From: Bin80 sp965261255
GTDB taxonomy: Bacteria > Bacteroidota > Rhodothermia > Rhodothermales > Bin80
Length of the DNA stretch: 64,000 nucleotides
Assembly: GCA_965261255.1 (NCBI GenBank)
Contig: CBDHCQ010000004.1
Span: 186,001-250,000, forward strand
Reading direction: 5' to 3'
Shown here piece after piece: positions 8,901-17,677 of the stretch (positions within the stretch are counted from its first letter, which is position 1; each line of letters opens with the position of its first letter). The translations under genes and the position numbers were made by a program. Under the pieces are notes generated by a model. It made no database searches. It was not told the DNA's origin and worked only from the letters and a program-made list of their open reading frames with translations.

Positions 8901-11250
8901 CCAACGCCTGAGCCGCAGCATTAGATATGTTATCCAGGGCATTATTATCCCCATCTACGCTCCTCTTACGTTGAGGGGGTTCGGCTAGAGAGTAATCAAA
9001 CTTGCTATCGGTGAGGGACAGCAAAATGGGCCTATCATTGTTGTCAAATCCGATACAAACTTCGGGGTAGTAATCCGAGAGCAATTCTTTTTGTTTCTGC
9101 TCAAATAATAAATCAGCCCGGAAGACATCCTCTTTGTTCGCATGAAGAATCTGATTCACGATCTTCGCTAATTGTTTGGCTTTGATGTGAAATTCCGCCA
9201 TCCGAAAGGGATGCCACGGCAAAATAATAGCAGCCGGTGTTCCGCTTTTTACGTTTGCTACGCCGATGCGCATACACTCTTGCCAGAGGCGATTTCGTGC
9301 ACGGTCGTTGTTGGCATTTTTGTTCAAGGTGATAAGAAGCTCACCGAAGATCTCAGCCTGAATAAGGAGTGTTTCCGATGCAATTCCTTTACCTTCAGCG
9401 CCAGCCCAATTTCGAATTGCAGACTCATAGCTTTTCTTGAATTTCAAGAAGGTCCTACGAATTTTATCAGTTTTCTCCGCGGAAAGAAAATCCGACAAAT
9501 CTTCCAAGGCACCAAGGAAAGTTTGAGTGCAGTCCCCCATATCACTATTTGGCGCAACCATGGTACCGTTATTCCGATGGTGAACATCACGTATCGTATT
9601 CACTTTCGTCAGGTCAATGCATTGGTTTTTCCCCTTAGCATTTATCAACTGCCTAGTGACAATTGCCGTGGGAAGGAGCACACCATTGCCTTCTTGTTCA
9701 TTGGAAATCCGAACAAGATCGTCGGCCATACCTGTTGCGAGAGCATCAACCGGCATCTGCCAAATAAACATCAGTTTGGTTTTCAGGCCTTCTGGGTCAA
9801 GTTCCACTTCAAATTTGAGACTGCAGGCATCGCGGGCACGCAACTTCCGTTTCTTTAGGTCGCCATCTATATGCGGAAAGTAAAAATCGTACAGTTTGCC
9901 GAAGTCAAACGTAACATCCGGCCTAAATAACTCCTGGATACCTCGGTAACGGACTGCAAAATAGCGCATGACCCTTGGGTTCTTGTCGCGCCAAAAGCTC
10001 TTCTCTCGACTGCGCGGGATGCGCACCACGATCCTGCTTTCAATAGTCTCGTCGTCACCAATTCGTTCGTACAGGCGGTGAAGCGTGGCGATGAAGCCAA
10101 CAAAAAAATTGTCGAATTGCTGTGGGTTGCTATAAATACATTTTTCCCATGAGCTGTATAGCCTTTTGTCGCGGGCAATTAGCTCTTGATGATCTTCAAA
10201 AAAAACCTTGAGGTCAGTTGTCGGTTTTTTCGTATCGCTAGACACTAACAGATTCCGTAGATCTTCATCGAGTTTATCATCGAATTCGTCAGCGAAGAAT
10301 TCAATCGTACGCTCCCCCAAAGATCGGCTAGCATCCTTTTCTATTCCCTCAAAAACCTCGCAAATTGATTGCCAATCAAGATTGACTAGATCCGCTTGGC
10401 TGCTGGACCAGCCGTCAGGCGAGATATCTGTGGACTTCAAAAAAGCTGAAATAATGTTTTTTCCTGAATCCGTTAGACGTTCGCTAACATCTCTGAAATT
10501 CTTTGCGAGGAGTTTGTCTATCGGCTCGCCCCGAGAGTTCTCACGATAGAGATACGGTCGGATTTTCGTGCGCAGACTCTTAAATTTCTTTGCCCACACA
10601 GGACGAAGGTGGCGTTTGTTCTCTGCTATGCGATCAAATTGCCCAGAATTACGAGGCAAGCATAATGCTGGAAGCGCGTGATCCACAGCTTTCTGGGGCG
10701 GTAGCCCCTTGTTGAGGATGGCATCTGAAATTCCGAGCACGAAGTCTGCAAAATTTTCAATCGTACGTGCAGCATTAGTTGTATTCGCCGCATCTAAAGC
10801 CACTTTAAGATGCTGATGCTGTGCTTCTTCTAAATGTAGTCGAGTCAACCCCACCTGATTGATCCAAAGCTCAGTGAGTGTGCGGAGCGAGTCAGGTTCA
10901 ATTTTGGTGATCTTCTCAATGCTCTTATTATTGCGCTGAAGTTCCTCGTGTGTGGCGGCGAATAAAACGGCTCGTTTGCCATTCCTGAGTGGGCAGTGAC
11001 GCCAATGCGTGATTGATTCATCACTGCGTAGATTTTGTGGTAATTCACAATCCACGTCAAACTCTGGATTGATTTTGACCACCATCAAAGCTCGCGCGTC
11101 AGCATCACTTACGGCTACAAGCGCAATTTCGCGCACGATAGCTGCTTCCAACCCAAGCATGCAGATCCGCAACGTGCCTTGCGGCTCCTTTTCGAGTTGG
11201 TTTTTTATATGATTTAGCGCAACTAAAGCAACAAGCTTATTCCGAGTCAT
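5983..11250 (-). CDS. dptH: DptH-like restriction ATPase with C-terminal FtsK/HerA motor
   Basis: A 1,755-residue protein. The last 250 or so residues form an FtsK/HerA-type ATPase: Walker A AGETGSGKG near residue 1530, then MIDPKSGIDF, then Walker B RIWLFHDELADW near 1635, then the motif LVLITQRPDKDAMP and an arginine-rich LRANLTNRL segment. This is the motor type that moves on or senses double-stranded DNA. The long N-terminal part has no domain I can name. Size and C-terminal motor match DptH of the DptFGH system, which restricts DNA lacking phosphorothioate marks. The start codon overlaps the stop of the 510-residue gene by 4 bp, and that gene in turn overlaps the DptF-like ATPase by 4 bp, giving one translationally coupled operon. 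Assignment rests on architecture and order, not on a database match. Confidence 0.7.
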   Translation of the reverse strand: MTRNKLVALVALNHIKNQLEKEPQGTLRICMLGLEAAIVREIALVAVSDADARALMVVKINPEFDVDCELPQNLRSDESITHWRHCPLRNGKRAVLFAATHEELQRNNKSIEKITKIEPDSLRTLTELWINQVGLTRLHLEEAQHQHLKVALDAANTTNAARTIENFADFVLGISDAILNKGLPPQKAVDHALPALCLPRNSGQFDRIAENKRHLRPVWAKKFKSLRTKIRPYLYRENSRGEPIDKLLAKNFRDVSERLTDSGKNIISAFLKSTDISPDGWSSSQADLVNLDWQSICEVFEGIEKDASRSLGERTIEFFADEFDDKLDEDLRNLLVSSDTKKPTTDLKVFFEDHQELIARDKRLYSSWEKCIYSNPQQFDNFFVGFIATLHRLYERIGDDETIESRIVVRIPRSREKSFWRDKNPRVMRYFAVRYRGIQELFRPDVTFDFGKLYDFYFPHIDGDLKKRKLRARDACSLKFEVELDPEGLKTKLMFIWQMPVDALATGMADDLVRISNEQEGNGVLLPTAIVTRQLINAKGKNQCIDLTKVNTIRDVHHRNNGTMVAPNSDMGDCTQTFLGALEDLSDFLSAEKTDKIRRTFLKFKKSYESAIRNWAGAEGKGIASETLLIQAEIFGELLITLNKNANNDRARNRLWQECMRIGVANVKSGTPAAIILPWHPFRMAEFHIKAKQLAKIVNQILHANKEDVFRADLLFEQKQKELLSDYYPEVCIGFDNNDRPILLSLTDSKFDYSLAEPPQRKRSVDGDNNALDNISNAAAQALGAIGEKFLKLLPHEQNNFSVVLYNVESNALPSALIKELSKKVQQESDLQCDLLLTHSDPRRMRKIYEQQNVAVGDDSGSIMASEAARNFLSRLRVGFLNARDLSGYEKTRAADLVALRDVVATNARIVWKRAPLEDYVDFLEHVPIRWSRRRPASALDTSTVVYLSAPKQPWAGQIYLNAIQTFLHGENAHSGNVIPAREVNLFDGEVGNVFKEAHRIGEWVVNYDELVDRHLLARNDIQVICHIHDRNVNRNITVSTTSGQLLLQTLLRKRLNDIDPSILDSNSDMPVEKLIKAATELSGLVVMRAARHGRYTNELMGLVLSMETIKSSIGDRSLPIGWYFLDDYASWFGQREEQIADIMAIAPRIEDGEHVLLIAISEAKFVGSNDYKGQAKKSAKQLEETISRLRRALDPRHSRIDRDSWLHRIGDFIIDGMQEFDSTVFDGWNLHKWSDEVRQDNVRIFLTGFSHVFVHDSNKYVDVIELEPLKRMDHCYQQILDKSRVAAALRLFTAGKAANDEAAKNAHSVWQNALVSTHISTNLDEVTRAKHTPVGDAKEEITTESADTGQVPQHKLPSTPETTPLQSRLPVSVSEWIGERVNEDDEEAKKWERETVLTLQRALRSYGLTANFIGSRLTPNAVRVRFRGSDDMTVTKVSRRREELLTSHAIRVIDVIPAAMEVIVMVARPKRAILHLKDVWHERELPQSAPETNSSLLLGAREEDGKLLYLNVEDGFAGLNPHGPHTLIAGETGSGKGVLVQCLLLDICATNSPDNARIKMIDPKSGIDFAWLRRMPHLDGQLITTRDQAIEALEELVEEMERRNRLLADAGVSKLSKYNEKVTSSERLPRIWLFHDELADWMLIDDYRDAVELNASRLGVKARAAGINLVLITQRPDKDAMPMQLRANLTNRLVLKVADKRNSMLVLDEPGAERLLGRGHLAAKLSGESKIMLAQVPFADEDEITELAALIADA

Positions 11251-12779
11251 GCACGTCTCCTAAATGGGTTTAGTACATATGCACAATCATCTGACAGACG
11301 GCGCAGTAAGCCGAGAGTGCGCAATCGCTGTTCCAGCCGCTGAGCGTTTAAGGTAAACTCATGTTGGTCTGTTGGCAGGCTGCTAAAAGCTCTTTCTGCT
11401 TCTGGCGCAGCAATAACAATACGAAAGCGTTCGTAAAGCTTGGCAAGAAAACGATGATACTCTTCACGGCCATCTTCAACGATGCACATGACGAGTGCTT
11501 TGAGAAGAGAATCGCTTGGTGCATACCATGTTCCGACAGCACGCTGTGAAAAAGTCAGTCCAATTTGCTTTGTCCACTCGTTATGAACCTTATCAACATG
11601 TTGTTTGTGGCGCTTTTCAGCATAAGAATGAAGTTTGGAGAAAATTTTGTTTGGCCCTCCTGTAAAGTCGTTATCCTCGGGTTCCCAGGCAAAGCGATCC
11701 GTCAGGAAATCACGGACAGCATCGGCAGGAACTCGGGCATTAAGAGCACGGTGCCAGCCTTCGTCATCCCTTGCGCTTTCAACATGAGCTCGCACCGCGC
11801 GTAGCGTTGACACGCGGTTTGCCCGAAGGCTCTCAGATGAGAGTTCATACAGCACCGTTTTGCCTGGGGCCGCAATCTCAAGTACGAATCTCGGCTCTTT
11901 GTTGTCGCCCCCGATTTCCTCGGCTGCACGACGCAGTATGTAAAGTAGCATATGGAGTGCAGAGAGCCTGACGAGTGGATCAAAAAGCACGGCACCTGGA
12001 AGCTGAAGTTGCAGAAGTTGTTTCCAGGTTTCAGCAAGTGCTTCGTACTCCTCCCTTTCCATGTAGGGCAGGTATCCTATCGCACTTGACACTTCCTTGG
12101 TGTCACTGCCACAATCTTGAGGCAAAAGAGCTTTTGCAACCCGGTTCCATGGATCTTGAGTGCGAAGTAGCTTCTTGTTTATTAGTTCGGCGATTTCTCG
12201 GCCATGTCCGCTACGGCAAAGCATCAAGTAAAGCAGTTCACCACCACGGGCGAAGAACCGACGGTCTGGGCTTTTGTAAGGATTTTTCGGCAAGTCCGCG
12301 AAAAGACAATCGGGGCCGTGAGGGAAGATGAAGCGTGATGTCCATCTCCTGTCTCTATTAGGTTCTATCGCCGTGTTCCGGAAGTACTCAACAACATGAG
12401 TGAGGCTTGAGAACTTCTCAAAGCGATGCCGGAGAAACGAATAATCGGAACCATTGATATTGACACAACTTAGCCATTCTAACCATTTCTCATTGTCGCT
12501 ACGCCTAGTCGCTTCAATACGTTGAATGTGGGGATTATTAAAAACGAGTTCGCGGAGGGGCAGTAATCGCGGAATATGGTACCTTACTTCATGGGTCCCT
12601 CCTGGTAGTGGTTCATCAAGTGCGTATCCGGCTCTATGCCGAGCTCTAAAGACGCACAGAAATTCAAGAAAAACTAGCCATGGTGACTGATCGTTGTAAA
12701 ACCGATGTCCCCAAATGGCTTCATCTACCCAGACTTTTACAACTTTCTTAAATCCGTTCGGTGCAGGGATTACGTTCAT
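11247..12779 (-). CDS. dptG: DptG-like middle subunit
   Basis: A 510-residue protein without a P-loop, signal peptide or membrane segment that I can see. It is rich in Arg, Glu and Leu and mainly helical. It is coupled by 4-bp overlaps on both sides, after the DptF-like ATPase and before the DptH-like motor. That position and size fit DptG, the least understood part of the DptFGH restriction complex. The call follows from gene order; its own sequence carries no catalytic motif I recognise. If the flanking genes proved not to be Dpt homologues this would be simply an unknown subunit of a three-gene system. Confidence 0.6.
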   Translation of the reverse strand: MNVIPAPNGFKKVVKVWVDEAIWGHRFYNDQSPWLVFLEFLCVFRARHRAGYALDEPLPGGTHEVRYHIPRLLPLRELVFNNPHIQRIEATRRSDNEKWLEWLSCVNINGSDYSFLRHRFEKFSSLTHVVEYFRNTAIEPNRDRRWTSRFIFPHGPDCLFADLPKNPYKSPDRRFFARGGELLYLMLCRSGHGREIAELINKKLLRTQDPWNRVAKALLPQDCGSDTKEVSSAIGYLPYMEREEYEALAETWKQLLQLQLPGAVLFDPLVRLSALHMLLYILRRAAEEIGGDNKEPRFVLEIAAPGKTVLYELSSESLRANRVSTLRAVRAHVESARDDEGWHRALNARVPADAVRDFLTDRFAWEPEDNDFTGGPNKIFSKLHSYAEKRHKQHVDKVHNEWTKQIGLTFSQRAVGTWYAPSDSLLKALVMCIVEDGREEYHRFLAKLYERFRIVIAAPEAERAFSSLPTDQHEFTLNAQRLEQRLRTLGLLRRLSDDCAYVLNPFRRRA

Positions 12780-14608
12780 TCCTTACTAACTATGATACGA
12801 ATATTGTCAAGCTGAGGCCTTCCGTGTTCATTGACGTTGATTACTTGAAAGGGTATATGCGGCAATTCATCCTGGATCGTCTCGTCAAGGCCCTCCATAA
12901 TCCGAAGTTTGAAATCAAGAAAATCTTCGTAGCATTGTCGTGAGAAACTAGTGGGCAAGCTCCCTTTGGCTACACGAATGAGATACTCAAAATGTGATAT
13001 TTGAAGTTCTATCTCGTCAATCACTTGGTTCCCCCGGACTGTGGGATCAATGATCCTCATAAGTGGGGTGAGTTGGTCCGACGCGAGCTTAAAGTGAAGA
13101 TAAGGATTACGTTTGTGACGTGATACGCCGATATTGTCGGAAGTCAAGATTGAGGCTATACGGCCTCTACCATCGCCACCGGATGAAGCGAGATAGACCT
13201 TGTGGTCATCATCAATCATCATGCCACAGAAGGTTCGATTCAACCCCCTTGCAAGGACTCCCACAGTGCGAGAAGGAATTTTACCAGCAGCTATTTTTTC
13301 GCCAAATTCGAGAAATTTTCCTGATGTCTGGTAGACGCTCAAAGACCAGGGCGAAAAACCGCTATCAGGAGGTAGAGAAAAGAAAAGCCTCTGCCGTTGG
13401 AGTACTAGGGACTGCAGGAATTCTGCTAAATTCTCACGTTTTCCCTCAAGATAATCCTGAAGGGCACGGCCATATGCATTTCCACCATAGAAACGATCAT
13501 TACCGATCAGGGCATCATATTCTTCACTGTCATCGTAGGGTCCGTAGACTAGGAGGTGGTCCGTCTTGTTGTCTGTTTCTCTACCGATTCCAAAGGCTTC
13601 CAACGTAGAGAATGCCTGGTACTGTTGCCGGTGTCCCTGGCGCAGGTTAGCCCCAAAAACATTCGCGTAGGGATTTGTTTCGTGATAGTCTCCACTTTGA
13701 GCACGATTCCTAGCCTTACGGCATGTGAGAAGACTTTTCGTTTTATGGTCCCCAAGGATGATGTTTACGCACAGTAGCAAAAGGTCACGAATAGGCAGGT
13801 GCATGCGATTAGCACGCGCTAGTTTGAGAAGTTCAGTTAGACGGACACGGAAGGGTGCAGAATCTTTGTCCGAGCCGCGTAGTCTATCCCGGTTAATTCT
13901 GATTGGACATGTTGTCGATCCATCGTCGGATAATAGCGCACAACCGTTGCACTTGCTCCATTGCGGATGTTCGGTAACTTGCCGAATGATTTCATTAAAA
14001 CATTTCGAGCCGTCAAAATGGCTAAGATTATATAGAAGGAGTGATAAATTCTCGTTTTCGGTCTTTTCGTCAACGAGCATGTCTTGAATAACTTCAAAGT
14101 CCCGCAAGTATTTACCTCCAAAGGGTTCTGCGAATTCGCGCCAACTTGCGACTAGTTGTCCATCATTGGCAGCGACGAGATAGACTTCATTTGGGTCACT
14201 ATTGCGCACAGCATCTGCTAAGTTAGGCAGGAGTTCCTCCCTTTCCGTAGTTGTGAGTTCGCTCAGATCCTTTACAATATTGAGGCGTTTTCCCGCCTTC
14301 GGGAGTTGCAATCTGGCCACCTTGAGTCCTTTTCGCCATTCTCGCGGATCACCCATGAAGTGTTCCCACGCCAACCGACAAGTATAGGTTTTTCCGTCTC
14401 CTGCAGTTCCCGTCAGAATGATGTTTTTGGGGTCTTCAGATTCGAAATTTTCGATAACTTCGGCCAGCCGGGTGGGAGGTATCTTGATCGGTTTTTCGAT
14501 GCCGTAGTGCTCAATTTCGGTATGTATGAGTTCGTCATACATATTGTCACTTGCCGGTATCGGGCCATAATGCCTTAAAAAATCAACCAGACTATTGGAG
14601 TGGGGCAT
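12776..14608 (-). CDS. dptF: DptF-like P-loop ATPase
   Basis: A 610-residue ATPase. Walker A GTAGDGKT lies at residues 67-74, preceded by the strand NIILT. A hydrophobic strand VYLVAANDGQL at 142-152 is probably the Walker B/sensor region. Three cysteines at 220, 223 and 234 (KCNGC, then TTCPI) look like part of a metal-binding or structural knuckle. First gene of a three-gene operon that continues with coupled DptG- and DptH-like genes. In known Dpt systems DptF is an ATPase acting with DptG and DptH to cleave unmodified DNA. The role is inferred by architecture and order. Translation probably starts at 14608; a region of more than 800 bases without a gene lies upstream and must contain its promoter. 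Confidence 0.7.
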   Translation of the reverse strand: MPHSNSLVDFLRHYGPIPASDNMYDELIHTEIEHYGIEKPIKIPPTRLAEVIENFESEDPKNIILTGTAGDGKTYTCRLAWEHFMGDPREWRKGLKVARLQLPKAGKRLNIVKDLSELTTTEREELLPNLADAVRNSDPNEVYLVAANDGQLVASWREFAEPFGGKYLRDFEVIQDMLVDEKTENENLSLLLYNLSHFDGSKCFNEIIRQVTEHPQWSKCNGCALLSDDGSTTCPIRINRDRLRGSDKDSAPFRVRLTELLKLARANRMHLPIRDLLLLCVNIILGDHKTKSLLTCRKARNRAQSGDYHETNPYANVFGANLRQGHRQQYQAFSTLEAFGIGRETDNKTDHLLVYGPYDDSEEYDALIGNDRFYGGNAYGRALQDYLEGKRENLAEFLQSLVLQRQRLFFSLPPDSGFSPWSLSVYQTSGKFLEFGEKIAAGKIPSRTVGVLARGLNRTFCGMMIDDDHKVYLASSGGDGRGRIASILTSDNIGVSRHKRNPYLHFKLASDQLTPLMRIIDPTVRGNQVIDEIELQISHFEYLIRVAKGSLPTSFSRQCYEDFLDFKLRIMEGLDETIQDELPHIPFQVINVNEHGRPQLDNIRIIVSKE

Positions 14609-15469
14609 AGGGAAGCGCGTGGTATCAAAGATGTAATAGGTTTAATGTAAACGATGGCGAGCGAAGCAAGATAAGCACCGTCTTTCCAAAAAACCTACAC
14701 CAATTTGGTTGAATCCTGGCATTTATAGCCGCAAGAAGGTAGGCTCGGTCTGATGTTTTTATACATGTTCTGGCAAGGTTGCCATTACCTATCTTCTTCA
14801 CCAGTATGTGGTGCAACAGTAAATACGGATCCCTCCTATGTCCTTGTCAGGGCCGTTTTTCCGGGAGCGGTGGATGTTGGGATTTACTGGATCGGTCGGG
14901 GTCGATTTAGGGTGTTTTGCTGTCTGGAGGCATGCGCGATATCCCGAATGATTCCATCGGGTGCAGCACCGGCGTCTTCACAAGGATACGTTGTCCCAAT
15001 CGTTTTGCAGGGAAATACATGCGTCGTAAGTATTGCCTCATTTCGCCAAACCAAATGGCAAAATTGGTCTCAGCTCCTTTCTCTAATTCTGAATCATAAG
15101 ATCCCCATGAAATGAAAATGTAGAGAGACATCTTGGGAAGATCTGCGTTTTCCGATCAAACTGGGCCACTATTCCGAGCGAAGTGGTACACACAGTCGGG
15201 ATGTGCTCTGTGCTGGGAAAGTCCATCATTCATGAGTTACTCCCTCGCTCGGAGGTATTCCAATAATTATTTTCTGCCAGTGAATTCATGCTTATGAATA
15301 TATGCAACGAATCAAGGCAAGGATAATCAAGTTTATCAAATACATGCAGGGTCGTTAATTTTGCCGCAAATAAATGTAGTTTGTATTGCCGCGCATTTTT
15401 AGGTTGCATTCCGGGTTCAGTCACCTTAGGTGCGGTTGAATGATGGCAATCCGACAGGCAGGCGGTGAT
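14609..15469. other. Long gene-poor spacer upstream of the dptF-like operon
   Basis: About 860 bases with only short overlapping frames on both strands, none with convincing composition or neighbours. The region must contain the promoter of the - strand dptF-like operon, but I cannot point to a clear element. It probably also contains decayed sequence, because the next feature to the right is a broken helicase gene whose N-terminal part is missing. Confidence 0.4.
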
Positions 15470-16249
15470 CAAATCGGAGGCCTACATCTTCGGGTTAATG
15501 CAAAATCGCGCACTGGGAATGGTATACGGATTCTGTGCCCAACAGGCAAATGCGAAGGGCGGGGCCAATGCCAGGTCCGAAATCCATGAGTATTTGAATT
15601 TCCTGCCGATACTTGCCTAGCTGATAGAAAACTGACTGAGTTAAATGAAACGGGTCTGATGGATATGGCAACATCTGGTGCTGACTCTGCCACGTTGGCT
15701 GAGCGATGGCAATCTCCACGCAAGATGGATCTGAGTCACGCTTCGCTCGAGAGCATCCTCAATGATGAGGAACTTCTGCGATCTCTAGAAAACATTGAGG
15801 CTTTTCGTGCATTGCGCAAGCATGCAACAAAAATTGTAACCGCAGAGAGTTCGTTGAAGAAAGCCGGGGCGGAGGATAGGCGAAGGCCAGACACGCGCAG
15901 GGAAAAGCGCGAAATGGCCAAACACCGCAAGAAGATTGAAGAAGCATTATTGCAATTTCTCAGCAGAGTTCCAATTTTCATGTACTTGACAGACTACCGG
16001 GAGGAATGCCTCATAGATGTGATTCACACAGTTGAGCCGGCCCTCTTCACAAAAGTCACGGGTCTTAAAATCCGAGATTTCGAAACGCTCTGCAAAATCG
16101 GTGTCTTTAACACACAGATGCTGAATCAATCCATTTATGCCTTCAAGCGACAAGAAGCGCTCAGCTTTGAGTATCAGGTGTTTTCGTCGGATCTGGGACA
16201 GAGAGACGAAGGCGTAGTTGGGTCCTTTTGTATGGTTGATAGACAGTGA
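15470..16249 (+). pseudogene. C-terminal remnant of a large DEAD/DEAH-type defence helicase
   Basis: Two overlapping frames give one protein tail. The first, about 15470-15620, reads YIFGLMQNRALGMVYGF, then KGGANARSEIHEYLNF, and stops at TAG. After a shift near 15610 the frame running to 16249 continues with LAERWQSPRKMDLSHASL, then NIEAFRALRKHA, then VPIFMYLTDYREE and VTGLKIRDFETL. This succession recalls the C-terminal part of large helicases found with restriction and defence loci, where the last segment follows the helicase core. The helicase motifs themselves are absent, so the gene has lost its N-terminus and carries at least one frameshift. The longest intact part is 196 codons from the ATG at 15659, but that is unlikely to be an authentic start. 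Family identity is moderate confidence only. Confidence 0.55.
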
Positions 16250-16307
16250 TATTGTATCAATCAGTTTGGAAAGCCCTGAAGCGGGTGTTGGATAAGCCTA
16301 TAGAACC

Positions 16308-17624
16308 ATGGCGCTAGTTGCGATTGTTGGACGTCCAAATGTGGGGAAGTCCACGCTGTTTAATCGATTGACGGAATCGCGTCAGGCAATTGTTCATGAC
16401 GCCCCTGGCGTTACGCGGGATCGTGTCTATGGTCAGGTAATCTGGAATGGAAAGGAGTTTGCACTCGTGGATACGGGTGGGTACGTGCCGCGGAGTGCAG
16501 ATCGGTTTGAGCGCGCAATACGCGAACAGGTCCAGATTGCACTCGCAGAAGCGGACATCGTCCTACTGATCACAGACGTTATGGCGGGTGTGACTGACCT
16601 GGATCAGGAAATGGCGCGGATGCTCAGACGAAGCAACAAGCCAGTGTTCGTCGTTGCGAATAAAGCCGATAACGAAAAGCGCCAGTGGGAAGCGGCATCC
16701 ATGTACGGTCTGGGGCTGGGCGAAGTCTATTCCGTGAGTGCTACGAATGGGATGGGTACAGGTGATTTTCTGGATGCGGTTGTTGCCGCATTACCCGAGG
16801 AAGAACAAGGCGAAGATGACGGTGGCGTGAGAATTGCACTCATTGGACGGCCGAATGTGGGAAAATCCCAACTCACGAACACACTGCTGCGACAGGAACG
16901 CTCTATCGTAACAGAAATCAGCGGTACAACACGGGACGCCATTGATGCAGAGCTGACCTACAAGGAGGAGGCCATCACATTGGTTGATACGGCCGGATTA
17001 AGGCGGCGGACCAAGGTTCGTGAGAACGTGGAGTTTTACGCTACACTGCGTACGGAACGCGCGATTCGTAGTTGTGATGTTGCTGTACTGCTTCTGGATG
17101 CAACGGTGGGCCTGGAAGCCCAGGATATAAATGTTCTCAAGGAAGCAGAAGCACTAAAAAAAGGTCTAGTGATTGTTGTTAACAAATGGGACCTTGTTGA
17201 AAAGGAAACAAACACCGCCAGAGACACTGAACGTGCTATCCGGGAGCGTCTGAAGACACTGGATTACGTACCGATCCTGTTTGTTTCGGCACTTACGGGC
17301 AAGCGCGCGCTTCGTGTATTGGATGTCTGTCTGGAGATAATGCGCAATGCGGCATATCGCGTGTCAACATCTGAGCTCAATCAAACCGTGCAGCAATCAA
17401 TCGGGCGCTATCATCCTCCCACTTGGCGTGGGCGGTATGTGCAGATCAAGTTTGTAACTCAGGTTGGGGTATCTCCGCCACTCTTTGCTTTTTTCTGTAA
17501 TCATCCTCAGGGTGTCGGGACAGCTTATGCCCGTTATCTCGAAAACCAGCTTCGCCAAGCGTATGGCTTTACGGGGGTTCCGATTACGCTGGCGTTTCGG
17601 CGTAAATCTCCAGAAGACGGATAA
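16308..17624 (+). CDS. der: Ribosome-associated double GTPase Der (EngA)
   Basis: A 438-residue protein with two tandem GTPase domains and a C-terminal KH-like domain, the Der layout at its usual length. Domain 1 has GRPNVGKSTL at 8-17, DTGG and NKAD. Domain 2 has GRPNVGKSQL, DTAG and NKWD. The second P-loop ends in SQL where most Der proteins have SSL. The tail (HPPTWRGRYVQIKF and the PITLAFRRK end) matches the KH-like domain that contacts the ribosome. Der acts in maturation of the 50S subunit. It marks the start of ordinary chromosomal sequence after the defence island. Confidence 0.96.
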   Translation: MALVAIVGRPNVGKSTLFNRLTESRQAIVHDAPGVTRDRVYGQVIWNGKEFALVDTGGYVPRSADRFERAIREQVQIALAEADIVLLITDVMAGVTDLDQEMARMLRRSNKPVFVVANKADNEKRQWEAASMYGLGLGEVYSVSATNGMGTGDFLDAVVAALPEEEQGEDDGGVRIALIGRPNVGKSQLTNTLLRQERSIVTEISGTTRDAIDAELTYKEEAITLVDTAGLRRRTKVRENVEFYATLRTERAIRSCDVAVLLLDATVGLEAQDINVLKEAEALKKGLVIVVNKWDLVEKETNTARDTERAIRERLKTLDYVPILFVSALTGKRALRVLDVCLEIMRNAAYRVSTSELNQTVQQSIGRYHPPTWRGRYVQIKFVTQVGVSPPLFAFFCNHPQGVGTAYARYLENQLRQAYGFTGVPITLAFRRKSPEDG

Positions 17625-17677
17625 TGGAACAATAACCGCCTGGTTTGATATCCAGAGGCCGAACGGTAGATAATCTG

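Noticed and set aside
9172..9858. A 228-codon frame on the + strand inside the DptH-like gene
   Set aside because: It is antisense to a long, well-supported gene and its translation has low-quality composition rich in Phe and Ile, without domains.
14753..15131. Frames of 120 codons (+) and 74 codons (-) upstream of the helicase remnant
   Set aside because: Mutually antisense, no signal peptide, motif or ribosome site, and poor composition.
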